This document shows positions 7,949 through 13,992 of a stretch of DNA of 40,940 nucleotides, piece by piece (position 1 is the first letter of the stretch; every line of letters begins with the position of its first letter). A model generated the notes under the pieces. That model worked only from the letters and a program-made list of their open reading frames with translations. It was not told where the DNA came from and made no database searches. Location of the stretch: positions 1-40,940 of IMG/VR virus record IMGVR_UViG_3300045912_000193. The stretch is one strand, 5' to 3'. This DNA comes from a virus. A program made the position numbers and the translations under genes.

Positions 7949-8278
7949 CTAGGCGTTCCTGTGCGGCCTGGTGGCAATCGCGAGCAGGGACTGGCGGATG
8001 CCGGCGCGGATTTCGGTGACTTCGGGGGTGTTCGGGAGGCCGTGGCCGGGGTAGGCGGCGCGGAGCGTTGCTGCGGCGTGGCGCTTGGCTTCGACCAGCT
8101 CGGCGAGGCGCGCCGGGGTGACGGCGCCGCCGACCTGGGTGAGCACGGCGAGCAGGGTCAGGTTGCAGGCGGCCTCGTAGGCGTCCACGGTGGGGTCGCC
8201 CGGGGGGTGTGCGGGTTTGCTGGCGTGGGGGCCGTAGTACGGCCGTGGGCTGACGGGACGGGGTGGCAGCTTACGCAT
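7949..8278 (-). CDS. Hypothetical early protein
   Basis: 109 residues. A Pro-rich N-terminal 30 residues is followed by a helical Ala/Leu-rich domain (AYEAACNLTLLAVL, then an LVEAKRHAAATLR helix). The start overlaps the end of the replication protein gene by eight bases, so the two are probably cotranslated. A helper role in replication is possible from the coupling but not shown by sequence. Confidence 0.6.
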   Translation of the reverse strand: MRKLPPRPVSPRPYYGPHASKPAHPPGDPTVDAYEAACNLTLLAVLTQVGGAVTPARLAELVEAKRHAAATLRAAYPGHGLPNTPEVTEIRAGIRQSLLAIATRPHRNA

Positions 8279-9047
8279 GGCGGCGGGCTCCGGCGGGTGG
8301 GTCGCGGGTGATCCAGTTCCGCCAGGCCTTGAGCCAGTCGGAGCGTGGGGTCTTGAACTCGTGGTCGCAGAACCGGTGGGTCTCGCGCTCGACGAACTCG
8401 TAGCTGTAGCCCTGGGCGAGGGCCCATTCGAGGGCCTCCTCGGTCACGACGAAGTCCTCGGGGACGAAGTGCGCCAGGTGGCCGCGGCGCTGGCGGTTCG
8501 GGCCTGGTCCGGCGGGTTTCATCGGCGGCGGGCGCGAGGGAGCGGCGCCAGCCGCGACCGTTCCCCCCTCACACTCCCCCCTTCCGCCCCCCCTAACTGG
8601 AGATACAGAGGGCTGAGAATCTGATAGGTAATTGGTTTGGTTTGGTTTGGATGGTAGAGCCGGGCTAGGATTGTGCTGTGGCAAATTTGTGGCATTTGCT
8701 ACGGCCGTTGCGTTGATTTTCTTGGCTTTTCCGCCTTTTGACCCGGCCTCGGCGCGCTTCCGCGAGACTTCCATCGCGTGCGCACGAACGACCTCAAGAC
8801 GACAGTTCTGCGACCTAACTCCGTCCGAACTCGGGAATTTCGTGCGCACCTGGGGCCAGGCGCGGGCGAAGGTCCGGCGGTCCCAGCGCACCAGGCGGCG
8901 GACCTTTTCGGGGTCGGCCGGGAGGGACCCGATGGACCACTGGTAGGCCAGGCAGAGGGCGTACAGCGCCTGCTCCTCGCCGGTCCATTCGGCGGTGCTG
9001 GCCAGGAAGTCGCCGACGTACAGGGGCAGGTATGCCTCGCGGCTCAT
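8271..9047 (-). CDS. Replication initiator-like protein, DUF1376 domain
   Basis: 258 residues. The N-terminal domain (1 to about 95) is DUF1376-like: YLPLYVGDFLASTAEWTGEE, YALCLAYQW, LPADPEKVRRL. A Lys/Gly/Asn/Pro-rich linker follows (about 100 to 175), then a C-terminal domain with FVPEDFVVTEEALEWALAQG and DWLKAWRNWI, as in phage replisome-organiser proteins. It probably binds the origin and recruits host helicase, since no phage polymerase or helicase is visible. The DNA encoding the linker is locally AT-rich with short direct repeats, as in lambda gene O. Confidence 0.75.
   Translation of the reverse strand: MSREAYLPLYVGDFLASTAEWTGEEQALYALCLAYQWSIGSLPADPEKVRRLVRWDRRTFARAWPQVRTKFPSSDGVRSQNCRLEVVRAHAMEVSRKRAEAGSKGGKAKKINATAVANATNLPQHNPSPALPSKPNQTNYLSDSQPSVSPVRGGGRGECEGGTVAAGAAPSRPPPMKPAGPGPNRQRRGHLAHFVPEDFVVTEEALEWALAQGYSYEFVERETHRFCDHEFKTPRSDWLKAWRNWITRDPPAGARRHA
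8600..8710. other. Candidate replication origin inside the initiator gene
   Basis: A visibly AT-richer island in a GC-rich genome, holding a TTTGG tandem run (8632..8650) and two TGTGGCA copies 11 bases apart (8677..8683 and 8688..8694). It lies in the linker-coding part of the DUF1376 gene. Lambda-type phages place iterons in the same part of gene O. The similarity of arrangement is observed; origin function is inferred. Confidence 0.35.
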
Positions 9048-9050
9048 GGG

Positions 9051-9339
9051 TCAGCCCAGGAACGAGCCAAAGATGTTGCGGCTGCGCTGCTCAATGGCCA
9101 GGGCCTCCAGGCGGCCCACTTCGTCCACCTGCTGCGCCACCGCGCTGCGCCAGTCGTCGGCCCGGAGGGCGCTGCCGGAGGGCGCTGCCGGTGGGCGGCG
9201 GCGGCGCCTTGGGGCGGGCGCCGGCGGCCGGCGGTGGCACCACGTAGGCGCCGAGCTGGAGGGCGCCGCGGTTGTTCACGTACAGCGGCGGCGGCACTTC
9301 GGGCCGTGGCAGCAGCCAGCGGCGCAGGTAGCGGAGCAT
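9051..9339 (-). pseudogene. Small gene frameshifted by a 13-bp tandem duplication
   Basis: Translation from ATG 9339 (strong AAGGAG ribosome site) runs normally for about 50 residues: MLRYLRRWLLPRPE, then a Pro-rich region. It then enters two copies of a 13-bp unit and leaves frame. The other frame resumes with a plausible C terminus, DDWRSAVAQQVDEVGRLEAL, ending at 9051 just before the replication gene. Removing one copy gives an intact 91-residue protein. Either a real mutation or an assembly artefact. The function is unknown. Confidence 0.75.
9164..9189. repeat. 13-bp tandem duplication causing a frameshift
   Basis: The unit GGAGGGCGCTGCC occurs twice end to end (9164..9176 and 9177..9189). 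Thirteen is not a multiple of three, so the second copy breaks the overlying minus-strand reading frame. Confidence 0.95.
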
Positions 9340-9367
9340 CACGCGTTCTCCTTCCAGGTGCGCGGGC

Positions 9368-9604
9368 CTAGCCGGCCCGCAGGTGCTTCACTGGGGCGCC
9401 GGGGCACAGGGCCTCGGCGACCACGTAACCATCACTCTCGCGGTCCAGGTGGATCGCCAGCGCCAGGTTGCAGGACTTGCCGCCGTAGACGACGTTGCGC
9501 AGGTGCTGATAGCTGACGCCGCAGCGCCGGGCCAGCGCCTGACGCTCCGCCACCGGGAGCGCCAGGAACCAGGACTTCAGACGGGTTCGGGTTCGGGTGT
9601 TCAT
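9368..9604 (-). CDS. YdaS/Cro-like HTH regulator
   Basis: 78 residues. A helix-turn-helix covers residues about 18 to 45: ERQALARRCGVSYQHLRNVV, then a GGKSCNLALAIHLDRESDGYV segment, the YdaS/Cro-type arrangement with a C-terminal strand near ALCP. It is the best candidate for the protein that binds the six dyads at 9.6 to 12.1 kb, one of which lies in its own promoter (autoregulation). No Shine-Dalgarno precedes ATG 9604 and the predicted transcript starts about two bases upstream, so its mRNA is probably leaderless. Repressor or Cro-like role cannot be told apart. Confidence 0.8.
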   Translation of the reverse strand: MNTRTRTRLKSWFLALPVAERQALARRCGVSYQHLRNVVYGGKSCNLALAIHLDRESDGYVVAEALCPGAPVKHLRAG

Positions 9605-9612
9605 GGGCCGGA

Positions 9613-9641
9613 ACGATACTCGCCCGGGTACTCCGGCGCAA
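9613..9641 (-). promoter_or_regulatory. Regulator promoter with overlapping operator
   Basis: On the minus strand: -35 TTGCGC (9636..9641), 17-bp spacer, -10 TATCGT (9613..9618). Operator dyad at 9616..9631 reads ATACTC-GCCC-GGGTAC on the plus strand and overlaps the first three -10 bases. Predicted start of transcription is almost at the ATG of the regulator gene. Confidence 0.65.
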
Positions 9642-9649
9642 CGCCTCCG

Positions 9650-9940
9650 TCAGCCCTCCCAGGGGTTCGCGCCGCCGCCGCCGATCCAGGCCTCGACCTT
9701 CTCGCGGCTGCCGTAGCTGCCGACCGGCGCGTAGTTGTACAGCCAGCTCGCGTACTCAAAGAGCTTTGACTTGTTGCGATTGTCGGCCGCGGCGGCCGCC
9801 TTCAGCAGGTTGTTCTCCAGCACCGCGCTCAGGAACCCGCCCACCGGGACGCGCTCCTCGAAGTAGGCCACCAGGTCGCTACCGCTGGGCAGCTCCAGGG
9901 CTGCCGCGCGGGCCGCATCACTCAGCTTGTAAGCACTCAT
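9650..9940 (-). CDS. Conserved phage hypothetical protein
   Basis: 96 residues, ATG 9940 with GGAGG six bases upstream. A helical protein with VAYFEERVPVGGFLSAVLEN, an NLLKAAAAADNRN segment, FEYASWLYNYAP and a Gly-rich C terminus. The aromatic and Asn positions look conserved, as in small phage proteins of unknown role. It has its own operator-bearing promoter, so it belongs to the regulated early set. Confidence 0.75.
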   Translation of the reverse strand: MSAYKLSDAARAAALELPSGSDLVAYFEERVPVGGFLSAVLENNLLKAAAAADNRNKSKLFEYASWLYNYAPVGSYGSREKVEAWIGGGGANPWEG

Positions 9941-9974
9941 CGTTAGCCTCCTGTCAGAAAATCTTCAGGCCCCG

Positions 9975-10004
9975 ACTGCACGCCCGGGAGTACAGCCCGG
10001 TCAA
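9975..10004 (-). promoter_or_regulatory. Early promoter with overlapping operator
   Basis: On the minus strand: -35 TTGACC (9999..10004), 18-bp spacer, weak -10 TGCAGT (9975..9980). Dyad at 9978..9993 reads GTACTC-CCGG-GCGTGC on the minus strand, a weaker right half. The register relative to the -10 is the same as at the other five sites. Confidence 0.5.
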
Positions 10005-10039
10005 CGCCTATAGCGGGCTGCCCTCGTACCAACCGGCGC

Positions 10040-10411
10040 TCACGCCCCCATCCCCAGGGCGGCCTTCGCGGCCGCCGCAGCCTCGGGGTAGAAGTAGCCG
10101 ATCCCCTCGCCCAGGATCCGTGCCTTCGACGGCAGGCCAGGCCACTTCCCGCCCGCCACGATGTCGTCGTAGAACGCGAGGATCGGAACGGCCATTTCCA
10201 CGTCCTCCTCCCAGTACACCGGTTTGGCCCCAAACCTGGAGTCGACCAGGTGCGCCCAGGCCGGCAGCGCCGCCACCCGCTCCCGGCTCAACCAAATGCC
10301 GCCGTGGCTCGGGCTGCTCACCAGGACAATGCCCGGCGCCAGTTCCTTCGCGTCGTCGATTTTCCCCCAGGGCGACCAGTCGCCAACCCGGGGCTTGCTC
10401 TCGTATGCCAT
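10040..10411 (-). CDS. Hypothetical early protein
   Basis: 123 residues. N-terminal part has WSPWGKIDDAKELAPGIVLV and SHGGIWLSRERVAALP; the middle has PVYWEEDVEMAVPILAFYDD and the C terminus GEGIGYFYPEAAAAAK. It looks like a compact alpha/beta domain of the kind sometimes seen in DUF7007-like phage proteins, but this match is uncertain. It starts by TGATG overlap with the first gene of the leftward unit; a GTG at 10414 is an alternative start. Confidence 0.7.
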   Translation of the reverse strand: MAYESKPRVGDWSPWGKIDDAKELAPGIVLVSSPSHGGIWLSRERVAALPAWAHLVDSRFGAKPVYWEEDVEMAVPILAFYDDIVAGGKWPGLPSKARILGEGIGYFYPEAAAAAKAALGMGA

Positions 10412-10713
10412 CACGCTACTCCCTTCAACGCCGGCCGCGACACCGCGGCCTTCAGCTTGTCCACGTCACTGCACGACCCGCTCGGCACGCTGACGATCCG
10501 CCAGAGCACCGACTCGGGCACCGACTTCAGCCACTCCGCTACCGCCGGCTCGATAGCCGCCAACGCGACCGCCGGCTTGTGGCCGAGCAGCAGCTCCGCC
10601 GCACCAGCCGCCGCCAGGGCCGCCTCGCCGCACTCCGCATCTCCCATCGCAATGTGCCGGGCGGCGAGCGCCAGGGCCGAGGCCCGAAAGAGCAGCAGTT
10701 CTTTCCCGTTCAC
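10411..10713 (-). CDS. First gene of the leftward early unit, unknown
   Basis: 100 residues from GTG 10713, chosen because AAAGGAGG lies six bases upstream. A longer open frame continues upstream but crosses the promoter region and is not credible. The protein is Ala/Leu-rich and helical (FRASALALAARHIAMGDAE, then a GHKPAVALAAIEPAVAEWL segment). The function is unknown. It is transcribed from the operator-controlled leftward promoter and coupled to the next gene. Confidence 0.7.
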   Translation of the reverse strand: MNGKELLLFRASALALAARHIAMGDAECGEAALAAAGAAELLLGHKPAVALAAIEPAVAEWLKSVPESVLWRIVSVPSGSCSDVDKLKAAVSRPALKGVA

Positions 10714-10735
10714 GATGTCCCTCCTTTCGACTGCA

Positions 10736-10764
10736 ACTGTACTCCGGCGATTACTTACATTCAA
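10736..10764 (-). promoter_or_regulatory. Leftward early promoter with operator
   Basis: On the minus strand: -35 TTGAAT (10759..10764), 17-bp spacer, -10 TACAGT (10736..10741). The operator at 10739..10754 reads GTACTC-CGGC-GATTAC on the plus strand and overlaps the first three -10 bases. It faces away from the rightward promoter, with the two operator centres 49 bp apart. Confidence 0.75.
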
Positions 10765-10778
10765 GTCCACTGAGGGCC

Positions 10779-10806
10779 TTGACAGCGGTACTCCCGCGAG
10801 TACACT
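10779..10806 (+). promoter_or_regulatory. Rightward early promoter with perfect operator dyad
   Basis: Consensus -35 TTGACA (10779..10784), 16-bp spacer, -10 TACACT (10801..10806). The spacer contains the best dyad of the window, GTACTC-CCGC-GAGTAC (10788..10803), with perfect 6-bp arms. Bound protein would cover spacer and -10 and block polymerase. Confidence 0.85.
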
Positions 10807-10834
10807 GAAGCCTGGACGTGAATGGAGCTTGACC

Positions 10835-10876
10835 ATGGGAAAGCGTGACGGATTCAAGCGGGGCGGGGCGGTATGA
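10835..10876 (+). CDS. 13-codon leader ORF
   Basis: The first ATG after the rightward promoter, with GGAG upstream, encodes the basic peptide MGKRDGFKRGGAV and ends by ATGA overlap with the next gene. It may act as a translational coupler or leader peptide; the peptide could also be functional. The coding evidence is only position, ribosome site and overlap. Confidence 0.45.
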   Translation: MGKRDGFKRGGAV

Positions 10877-11160
10877 ACATCGTGCGGTTCCACGACGGTG
10901 CGCGCTACTGCGCTGCCCTGGAGGCCGGTGTCGGGCGCAAGTACCGACACCTGGTTGTCATCACGGAGTACGGCGTGCGCGTCCTGGACGTGCCCCTTGA
11001 CGAGCCGACCGAAGTGCTGGGCCCGGTCACCAGGCGCCAGCTCGCCACGTTCCGGCGGGCGGGCAAGGTGTTCGGCATCACGGCCGGGGCCCGCCAGGCG
11101 CTCGATGCGGCGGGGCTTGCAATTCGTAATCAGGCGAGTACAATCGCCGGTGGAGAGTAA
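10873..11160 (+). CDS. Hypothetical early protein
   Basis: 95 residues. The N-terminal half is beta-rich (MNIVRFHDGARYCAAL, RHLVVITEYGVRVLDVPL), the C-terminal half a basic helical region (TRRQLATFRRAGKVFGIT, ARQALDAAG). It is the first substantial gene after the rightward promoter, translated by overlap from the leader ORF. The next promoter lies inside its 3' end. The function is unknown. Confidence 0.65.
   Translation: MNIVRFHDGARYCAALEAGVGRKYRHLVVITEYGVRVLDVPLDEPTEVLGPVTRRQLATFRRAGKVFGITAGARQALDAAGLAIRNQASTIAGGE
11117..11144 (+). promoter_or_regulatory. Second rightward early promoter with operator
   Basis: -35 TTGCAA (11117..11122), 16-bp spacer, -10 TACAAT (11139..11144). Dyad GTAATC-AGGC-GAGTAC at 11126..11141, overlapping the first three -10 bases. 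It lies inside the end of the preceding gene and serves the gene at 11176. Confidence 0.75.
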
Positions 11161-11175
11161 CAGAGGAGCGTGACC

Positions 11176-11619
11176 ATGTACGAACGAAGCTACGGCGCCA
11201 AATACGTCAAGGACCTGTCTGTGGTCGACATCGCCAAGCGGATCCGGGAGGACATCAAGGCGGCGGTGGCCGCCGGTGAGCTGCCGGCAAGCCTGAAGGT
11301 GAGCGTGCGGAAGGTTCATCACCGGAGCCTGGCGGTGAAGCTGTCCGGTGGCGTGGACGGCCCGCTCTACGTGGCCGGCCGGTACAAGGGCGACGCCCGG
11401 CTGAGCAACGAGGCGATCCGGATCCGGCGGGCGGTCGAGAAAATCGCGAACGCCTACAACTACGACGGGTCCGAAATCAGCTTGGACTACTTCGACGTGA
11501 ACTACTACCTGAGCGTGGACTTCGACTGGGAGTGGGCCCGGCTGCGGAACGCGGAGTACGAGGCCGCGCGGCGGGGTGAGCTGGTCGAGGAGCTGGACCT
11601 GGACATGCTTGGGTTCTGA
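11176..11619 (+). CDS. LPD29-like hypothetical protein
   Basis: 147 residues. N-terminal pattern KDLSVVDIAKRIREDIKAAV, then LKVSVRKVHHRSLAVKL, and later YNYDGSEISLDYFDVNYYL resembles the domain LPD29 found within phage and plasmid polyvalent proteins; this is a by-eye match. ATG 11176 is chosen because GAGGAG lies seven bases upstream; GTG 11170 lies too close to it. The function of LPD29-type domains is not established. It is under its own operator-controlled promoter. Confidence 0.7.
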   Translation: MYERSYGAKYVKDLSVVDIAKRIREDIKAAVAAGELPASLKVSVRKVHHRSLAVKLSGGVDGPLYVAGRYKGDARLSNEAIRIRRAVEKIANAYNYDGSEISLDYFDVNYYLSVDFDWEWARLRNAEYEAARRGELVEELDLDMLGF

Positions 11620-11622
11620 CCG

Positions 11623-11841
11623 ATGAAAGCTCTGAAAATCGAGGCGAATCGTGTCGGCAGGCGTTACGCGCTGGTGCCGCTGGGCGACTCGTTCGGCGTA
11701 TACGCGGAGTGCCGGAACTACGACGGATCCGTGCCCGGTGGGATCCGGGCCTCGTGGCGCTACTGCGCGAAGGGCCTGAACCGCGAGGAGGCCGAAGCGC
11801 TGTTTGCGCGCAAGGTTGCGGGGAAGGCCAGGCGCGGATGA
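11623..11841 (+). CDS. Hypothetical early protein
   Basis: 72 residues, ATG three bases after the upstream stop. Beta-rich, basic: KIEANRVGRRYALVPLGDSF, then YAECRNYDGSV, and a C-terminal helix NREEAEALFARKVAGKARRG. It ends by ATGA overlap with the RMF-like gene. No family is recognised. Confidence 0.65.
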   Translation: MKALKIEANRVGRRYALVPLGDSFGVYAECRNYDGSVPGGIRASWRYCAKGLNREEAEALFARKVAGKARRG

Positions 11842-12086
11842 AGGAACCGCCAGGCTTCGCGAGCTGGAATGGCGCGCTGCGAGGGGCGTACTGCAAAGGG
11901 TATGACGCAGGCGCTGCTGGTCTTGGTGTCGAGGCCTGCCCCTACCATGACAAGCGCAAGCAGAGTGGCCGAGTAACCTGGTCGCGAGCGTTTCGGAGCT
12001 GCTGGCTGGAAGGCTGGAACGCCGCACGCCAGGACGACCCGATAACGGGTTACTACTCTGACCGGGCCCGCCCCGGGGGATATTGA
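11838..12086 (+). CDS. RMF/CrpP-like small protein
   Basis: 82 residues. It carries the pattern of ribosome modulation factor and its phage or plasmid relatives (CrpP fold): GAYCKGYDAGAAG (about 16 to 28), CPY at 34 to 36, WLEGWNAAR (56 to 64). Bacterial RMF dimerises 70S ribosomes into inactive 100S particles. A phage copy expressed early might adjust host translation or do something unrelated, as some members are not ribosome factors. It is longer than RMF (55 residues) through an insert between CPY and WLEGW. Confidence 0.7.
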   Translation: MKEPPGFASWNGALRGAYCKGYDAGAAGLGVEACPYHDKRKQSGRVTWSRAFRSCWLEGWNAARQDDPITGYYSDRARPGGY

Positions 12087-12090
12087 CCTA

Positions 12091-12120
12091 TTGCGCGGCG
12101 TGTACCTGATCGGGTACACT
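12091..12120 (+). promoter_or_regulatory. Third rightward early promoter with operator
   Basis: -35 TTGCGC (12091..12096), 18-bp spacer, -10 TACACT (12115..12120). Dyad GTACCT-GATC-GGGTAC at 12102..12117 in the same register as the other sites. It drives the gene at 12155, which has a strong AAGGAGG ribosome site. Confidence 0.65.
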
Positions 12121-12154
12121 CCGCACTGGAGAGTGTGACAAAGGAGGCGTGACG

Positions 12155-12601
12155 ATGGCGACCCGAGCGAACATCATCCTGCGCTACGGCGCGAGCGAGG
12201 TCTACCTGTATCGCCACTGGGACGGGTATCCGTCCGAGACTGGCGCGGACATCCTGAAGAAGGCCACCGAGGCGGGCAGCCTAAACGGGCTGCTGGAGGC
12301 GCTGCTGAGCGAGCGCGACGGCGGCGACCGCGTCTACGAGCTGACCAGCGGCATGCACGGGGACATCGAGTGGGGCTACGCGGTCGAGGTCGCCCGCGAC
12401 GGTAGCCTGCGGTTCGGGGTCCGGGAGTTCCCGATTGGCGCTGGCCCGGACCGGGTGAACGGGGCATTGATCCCGGCGATCTACGACGCGGCCAGTTTCG
12501 CCGAAGTGGTGAACGCGGCAATCCGCGAGTACAACCGCCGCGCCCGGACCATGGGATTCAAGCTCCGGGATTATGTTGCTGTGAATGGAGGTGCGTCGTG
12601 A
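12155..12601 (+). CDS. Conserved phage early protein
   Basis: 148 residues. It starts MATRANIILRYG, followed by VYLYRHWDGYPSETG, a pattern common in small phage and plasmid proteins of unknown function that begin MATRA and contain YxHWDGYP. The rest is a mix of helices and a beta segment (EWGYAVEVARDGSLRFGV). ATG 12155 follows AAGGAGG by seven bases. It is regulated by the operator immediately upstream. Confidence 0.75.
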   Translation: MATRANIILRYGASEVYLYRHWDGYPSETGADILKKATEAGSLNGLLEALLSERDGGDRVYELTSGMHGDIEWGYAVEVARDGSLRFGVREFPIGAGPDRVNGALIPAIYDAASFAEVVNAAIREYNRRARTMGFKLRDYVAVNGGAS

Positions 12602-13008
12602 CGAACAACGGGACGATCTATTGGCGCAGCCTGGTGCCCCGGCGCACCGGGGCTGACCGGGCGGTGGTGCTGCGCGTCGCCCGGCAGGGCGACTATCTGC
12701 TGGCGATCATCGAGCGCACGCAGCACGTCGAGGACGATGGCGTCAGCGACGTGCTGGCCGTCATGCGTGACTCGCCGTTTGCTACTAACGCGCTGATTGA
12801 CTGGGCGTCGCGGGCCAGCGTCGCAGAAGTCCTGGCGATTGCCGGCGTAACGGTAGGTGAGGTTCCACCGGTGCGCATGCCGGAGGGCGCGGCCGATCTC
12901 GCCGCCGCGCTGCGCGCGACCCTGGACGCATTGCGCGATGGCGACACGGCCGCGCGGAGCGAGGCCGAGGCGGTCGCCGAGGCGGCCCTGGCGAAGGTGG
13001 GGGGTTGA
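12598..13008 (+). CDS. Hypothetical early protein
   Basis: 136 residues, GTG start overlapping the upstream stop. N-terminal beta-rich part (RAVVLRVARQGDYLLAIIER), middle helices, and a long Ala/Glu/Arg-rich C-terminal helix (about 98 to 133). No family is recognised. It is probably expressed with the gene before it. Confidence 0.65.
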   Translation: MTNNGTIYWRSLVPRRTGADRAVVLRVARQGDYLLAIIERTQHVEDDGVSDVLAVMRDSPFATNALIDWASRASVAEVLAIAGVTVGEVPPVRMPEGAADLAAALRATLDALRDGDTAARSEAEAVAEAALAKVGG

Positions 13009-13032
13009 GATGATGCGAAGGGAGGACTCACA

Positions 13033-13458
13033 GTGAGCGACAACGTCGACCGCATCCGGGAGCGCCAGGACGCTATCGCCATCGACCGCTACTGGGGCGA
13101 CGCCGACCCGCCAGAGGCCGACGACTACGAGGAGCCGGATTACGAGGATCCGCCGCCGCTCACGGCCTACCAGCAGGCGTGCCTGGACGCGCAGCGCGAG
13201 CGCGACACGCTGCTCTGCATGCGCCCGGCGGCGCAGCTCCACATGCTGCGGTTGTGGCTGGAGCAGGCCAGCGGAGGCGACATCCGCGAGGCCCTCGTCA
13301 ATGGCTTGGAGCACGTCCCCGGCGATGAACTGCGCGAGCTGCTCGTCGACGTGGTGTGCGGCACCGGGCCGCAGAGCGCATTCATTGGCCGCGTGCAGGG
13401 CGTCCTGGCCCTGGGGGCGTGGCGTTTTATCGACCAGGACATCGAGGAGCAGAAGTGA
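13033..13458 (+). CDS. Hypothetical early protein, acidic N terminus
   Basis: 141 residues, GTG start with GGGAGGA upstream. The first 50 residues are strongly acidic and Pro/Tyr-rich (ADPPEADDYEEPDYEDPPPL); the rest is helical with Leu-rich segments (LHMLRLWLEQA, ELRELLVDVV). The acidic region could mimic nucleic acid or bind a basic partner, which is speculation. No family is recognised. Confidence 0.65.
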   Translation: MSDNVDRIRERQDAIAIDRYWGDADPPEADDYEEPDYEDPPPLTAYQQACLDAQRERDTLLCMRPAAQLHMLRLWLEQASGGDIREALVNGLEHVPGDELRELLVDVVCGTGPQSAFIGRVQGVLALGAWRFIDQDIEEQK

Positions 13459-13676
13459 TGCCGGACAGAATCTACGTTGTCGAGAATCGTGAAACTGGGG
13501 CGCAGGCTCTGGTGCGGGCGACTACCCGCACCGGCGCGGTTGGCATCATCGCCAGCCGCCAGTTTTCCGCCCGCGTGCCGAAACAGGATGAGCTGGTGCA
13601 GCTCGTGCGGCAGGGCATGCCGGTCCTTGAGGCTGGCGAGGCGCAGGATGGAGGGGGCAGCGATGGCGACCAGTAA
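13458..13676 (+). CDS. Hypothetical early protein
   Basis: 72 residues, starting by TGATG overlap. The frame MPDRIYVVENRETGAQALVR followed by a short helix and VRQGMPVLEAGE resembles small phage proteins that couple to neighbouring genes. The function is unknown. Confidence 0.65.
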   Translation: MPDRIYVVENRETGAQALVRATTRTGAVGIIASRQFSARVPKQDELVQLVRQGMPVLEAGEAQDGGGSDGDQ

Positions 13677-13992
13677 GCGACCGAACCCGGATGAAGTGCT
13701 AAAAGCCGCGGCGGCGGCGTTCCGGGAAATAATTCGCTCAGCCGAACAGACTTCTGACGGCGACACGCAGTACGAGATGGTGTTCATGGGCGCAGCTATA
13801 TCACTCATGCTGGCCAAGGTCTCCGCGGGATTCGCGGCCGCCAGCTCTACCGCGGACACGGCGGCGGAGCGCGGCCCCGAGCAGCAATTGTCGAAGCTCG
13901 CTGAGCTTGCTGGCCTGCTGCTGCCAGAAGTGGCGGATGACCTGGCCGTCGCGCTGACGGCGGCCAATCTTTCCCGGGGTGGCACATGTTGA
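13663..13992 (+). CDS. Hypothetical helical early protein
   Basis: 109 residues, ATG 13663 with GGAGG upstream, overlapping the previous gene. Almost entirely helical and Ala-rich (PDEVLKAAAAAFREIIRSA, AAISLMLAKVSAGFAAA, LAELAGLLLPEVADDLAVAL). No transmembrane segment is clear. It overlaps the exonuclease start, so it may be coexpressed with the recombination pair. Confidence 0.65.
   Translation: MATSKRPNPDEVLKAAAAAFREIIRSAEQTSDGDTQYEMVFMGAAISLMLAKVSAGFAAASSTADTAAERGPEQQLSKLAELAGLLLPEVADDLAVALTAANLSRGGTC

Noticed and set aside
10715-12027. Long minus-strand open frame extending upstream of the 10411..10713 gene
   Set aside because: It crosses the divergent promoter region and runs opposite to well-supported plus genes with ribosome sites; composition is that of an antisense shadow.
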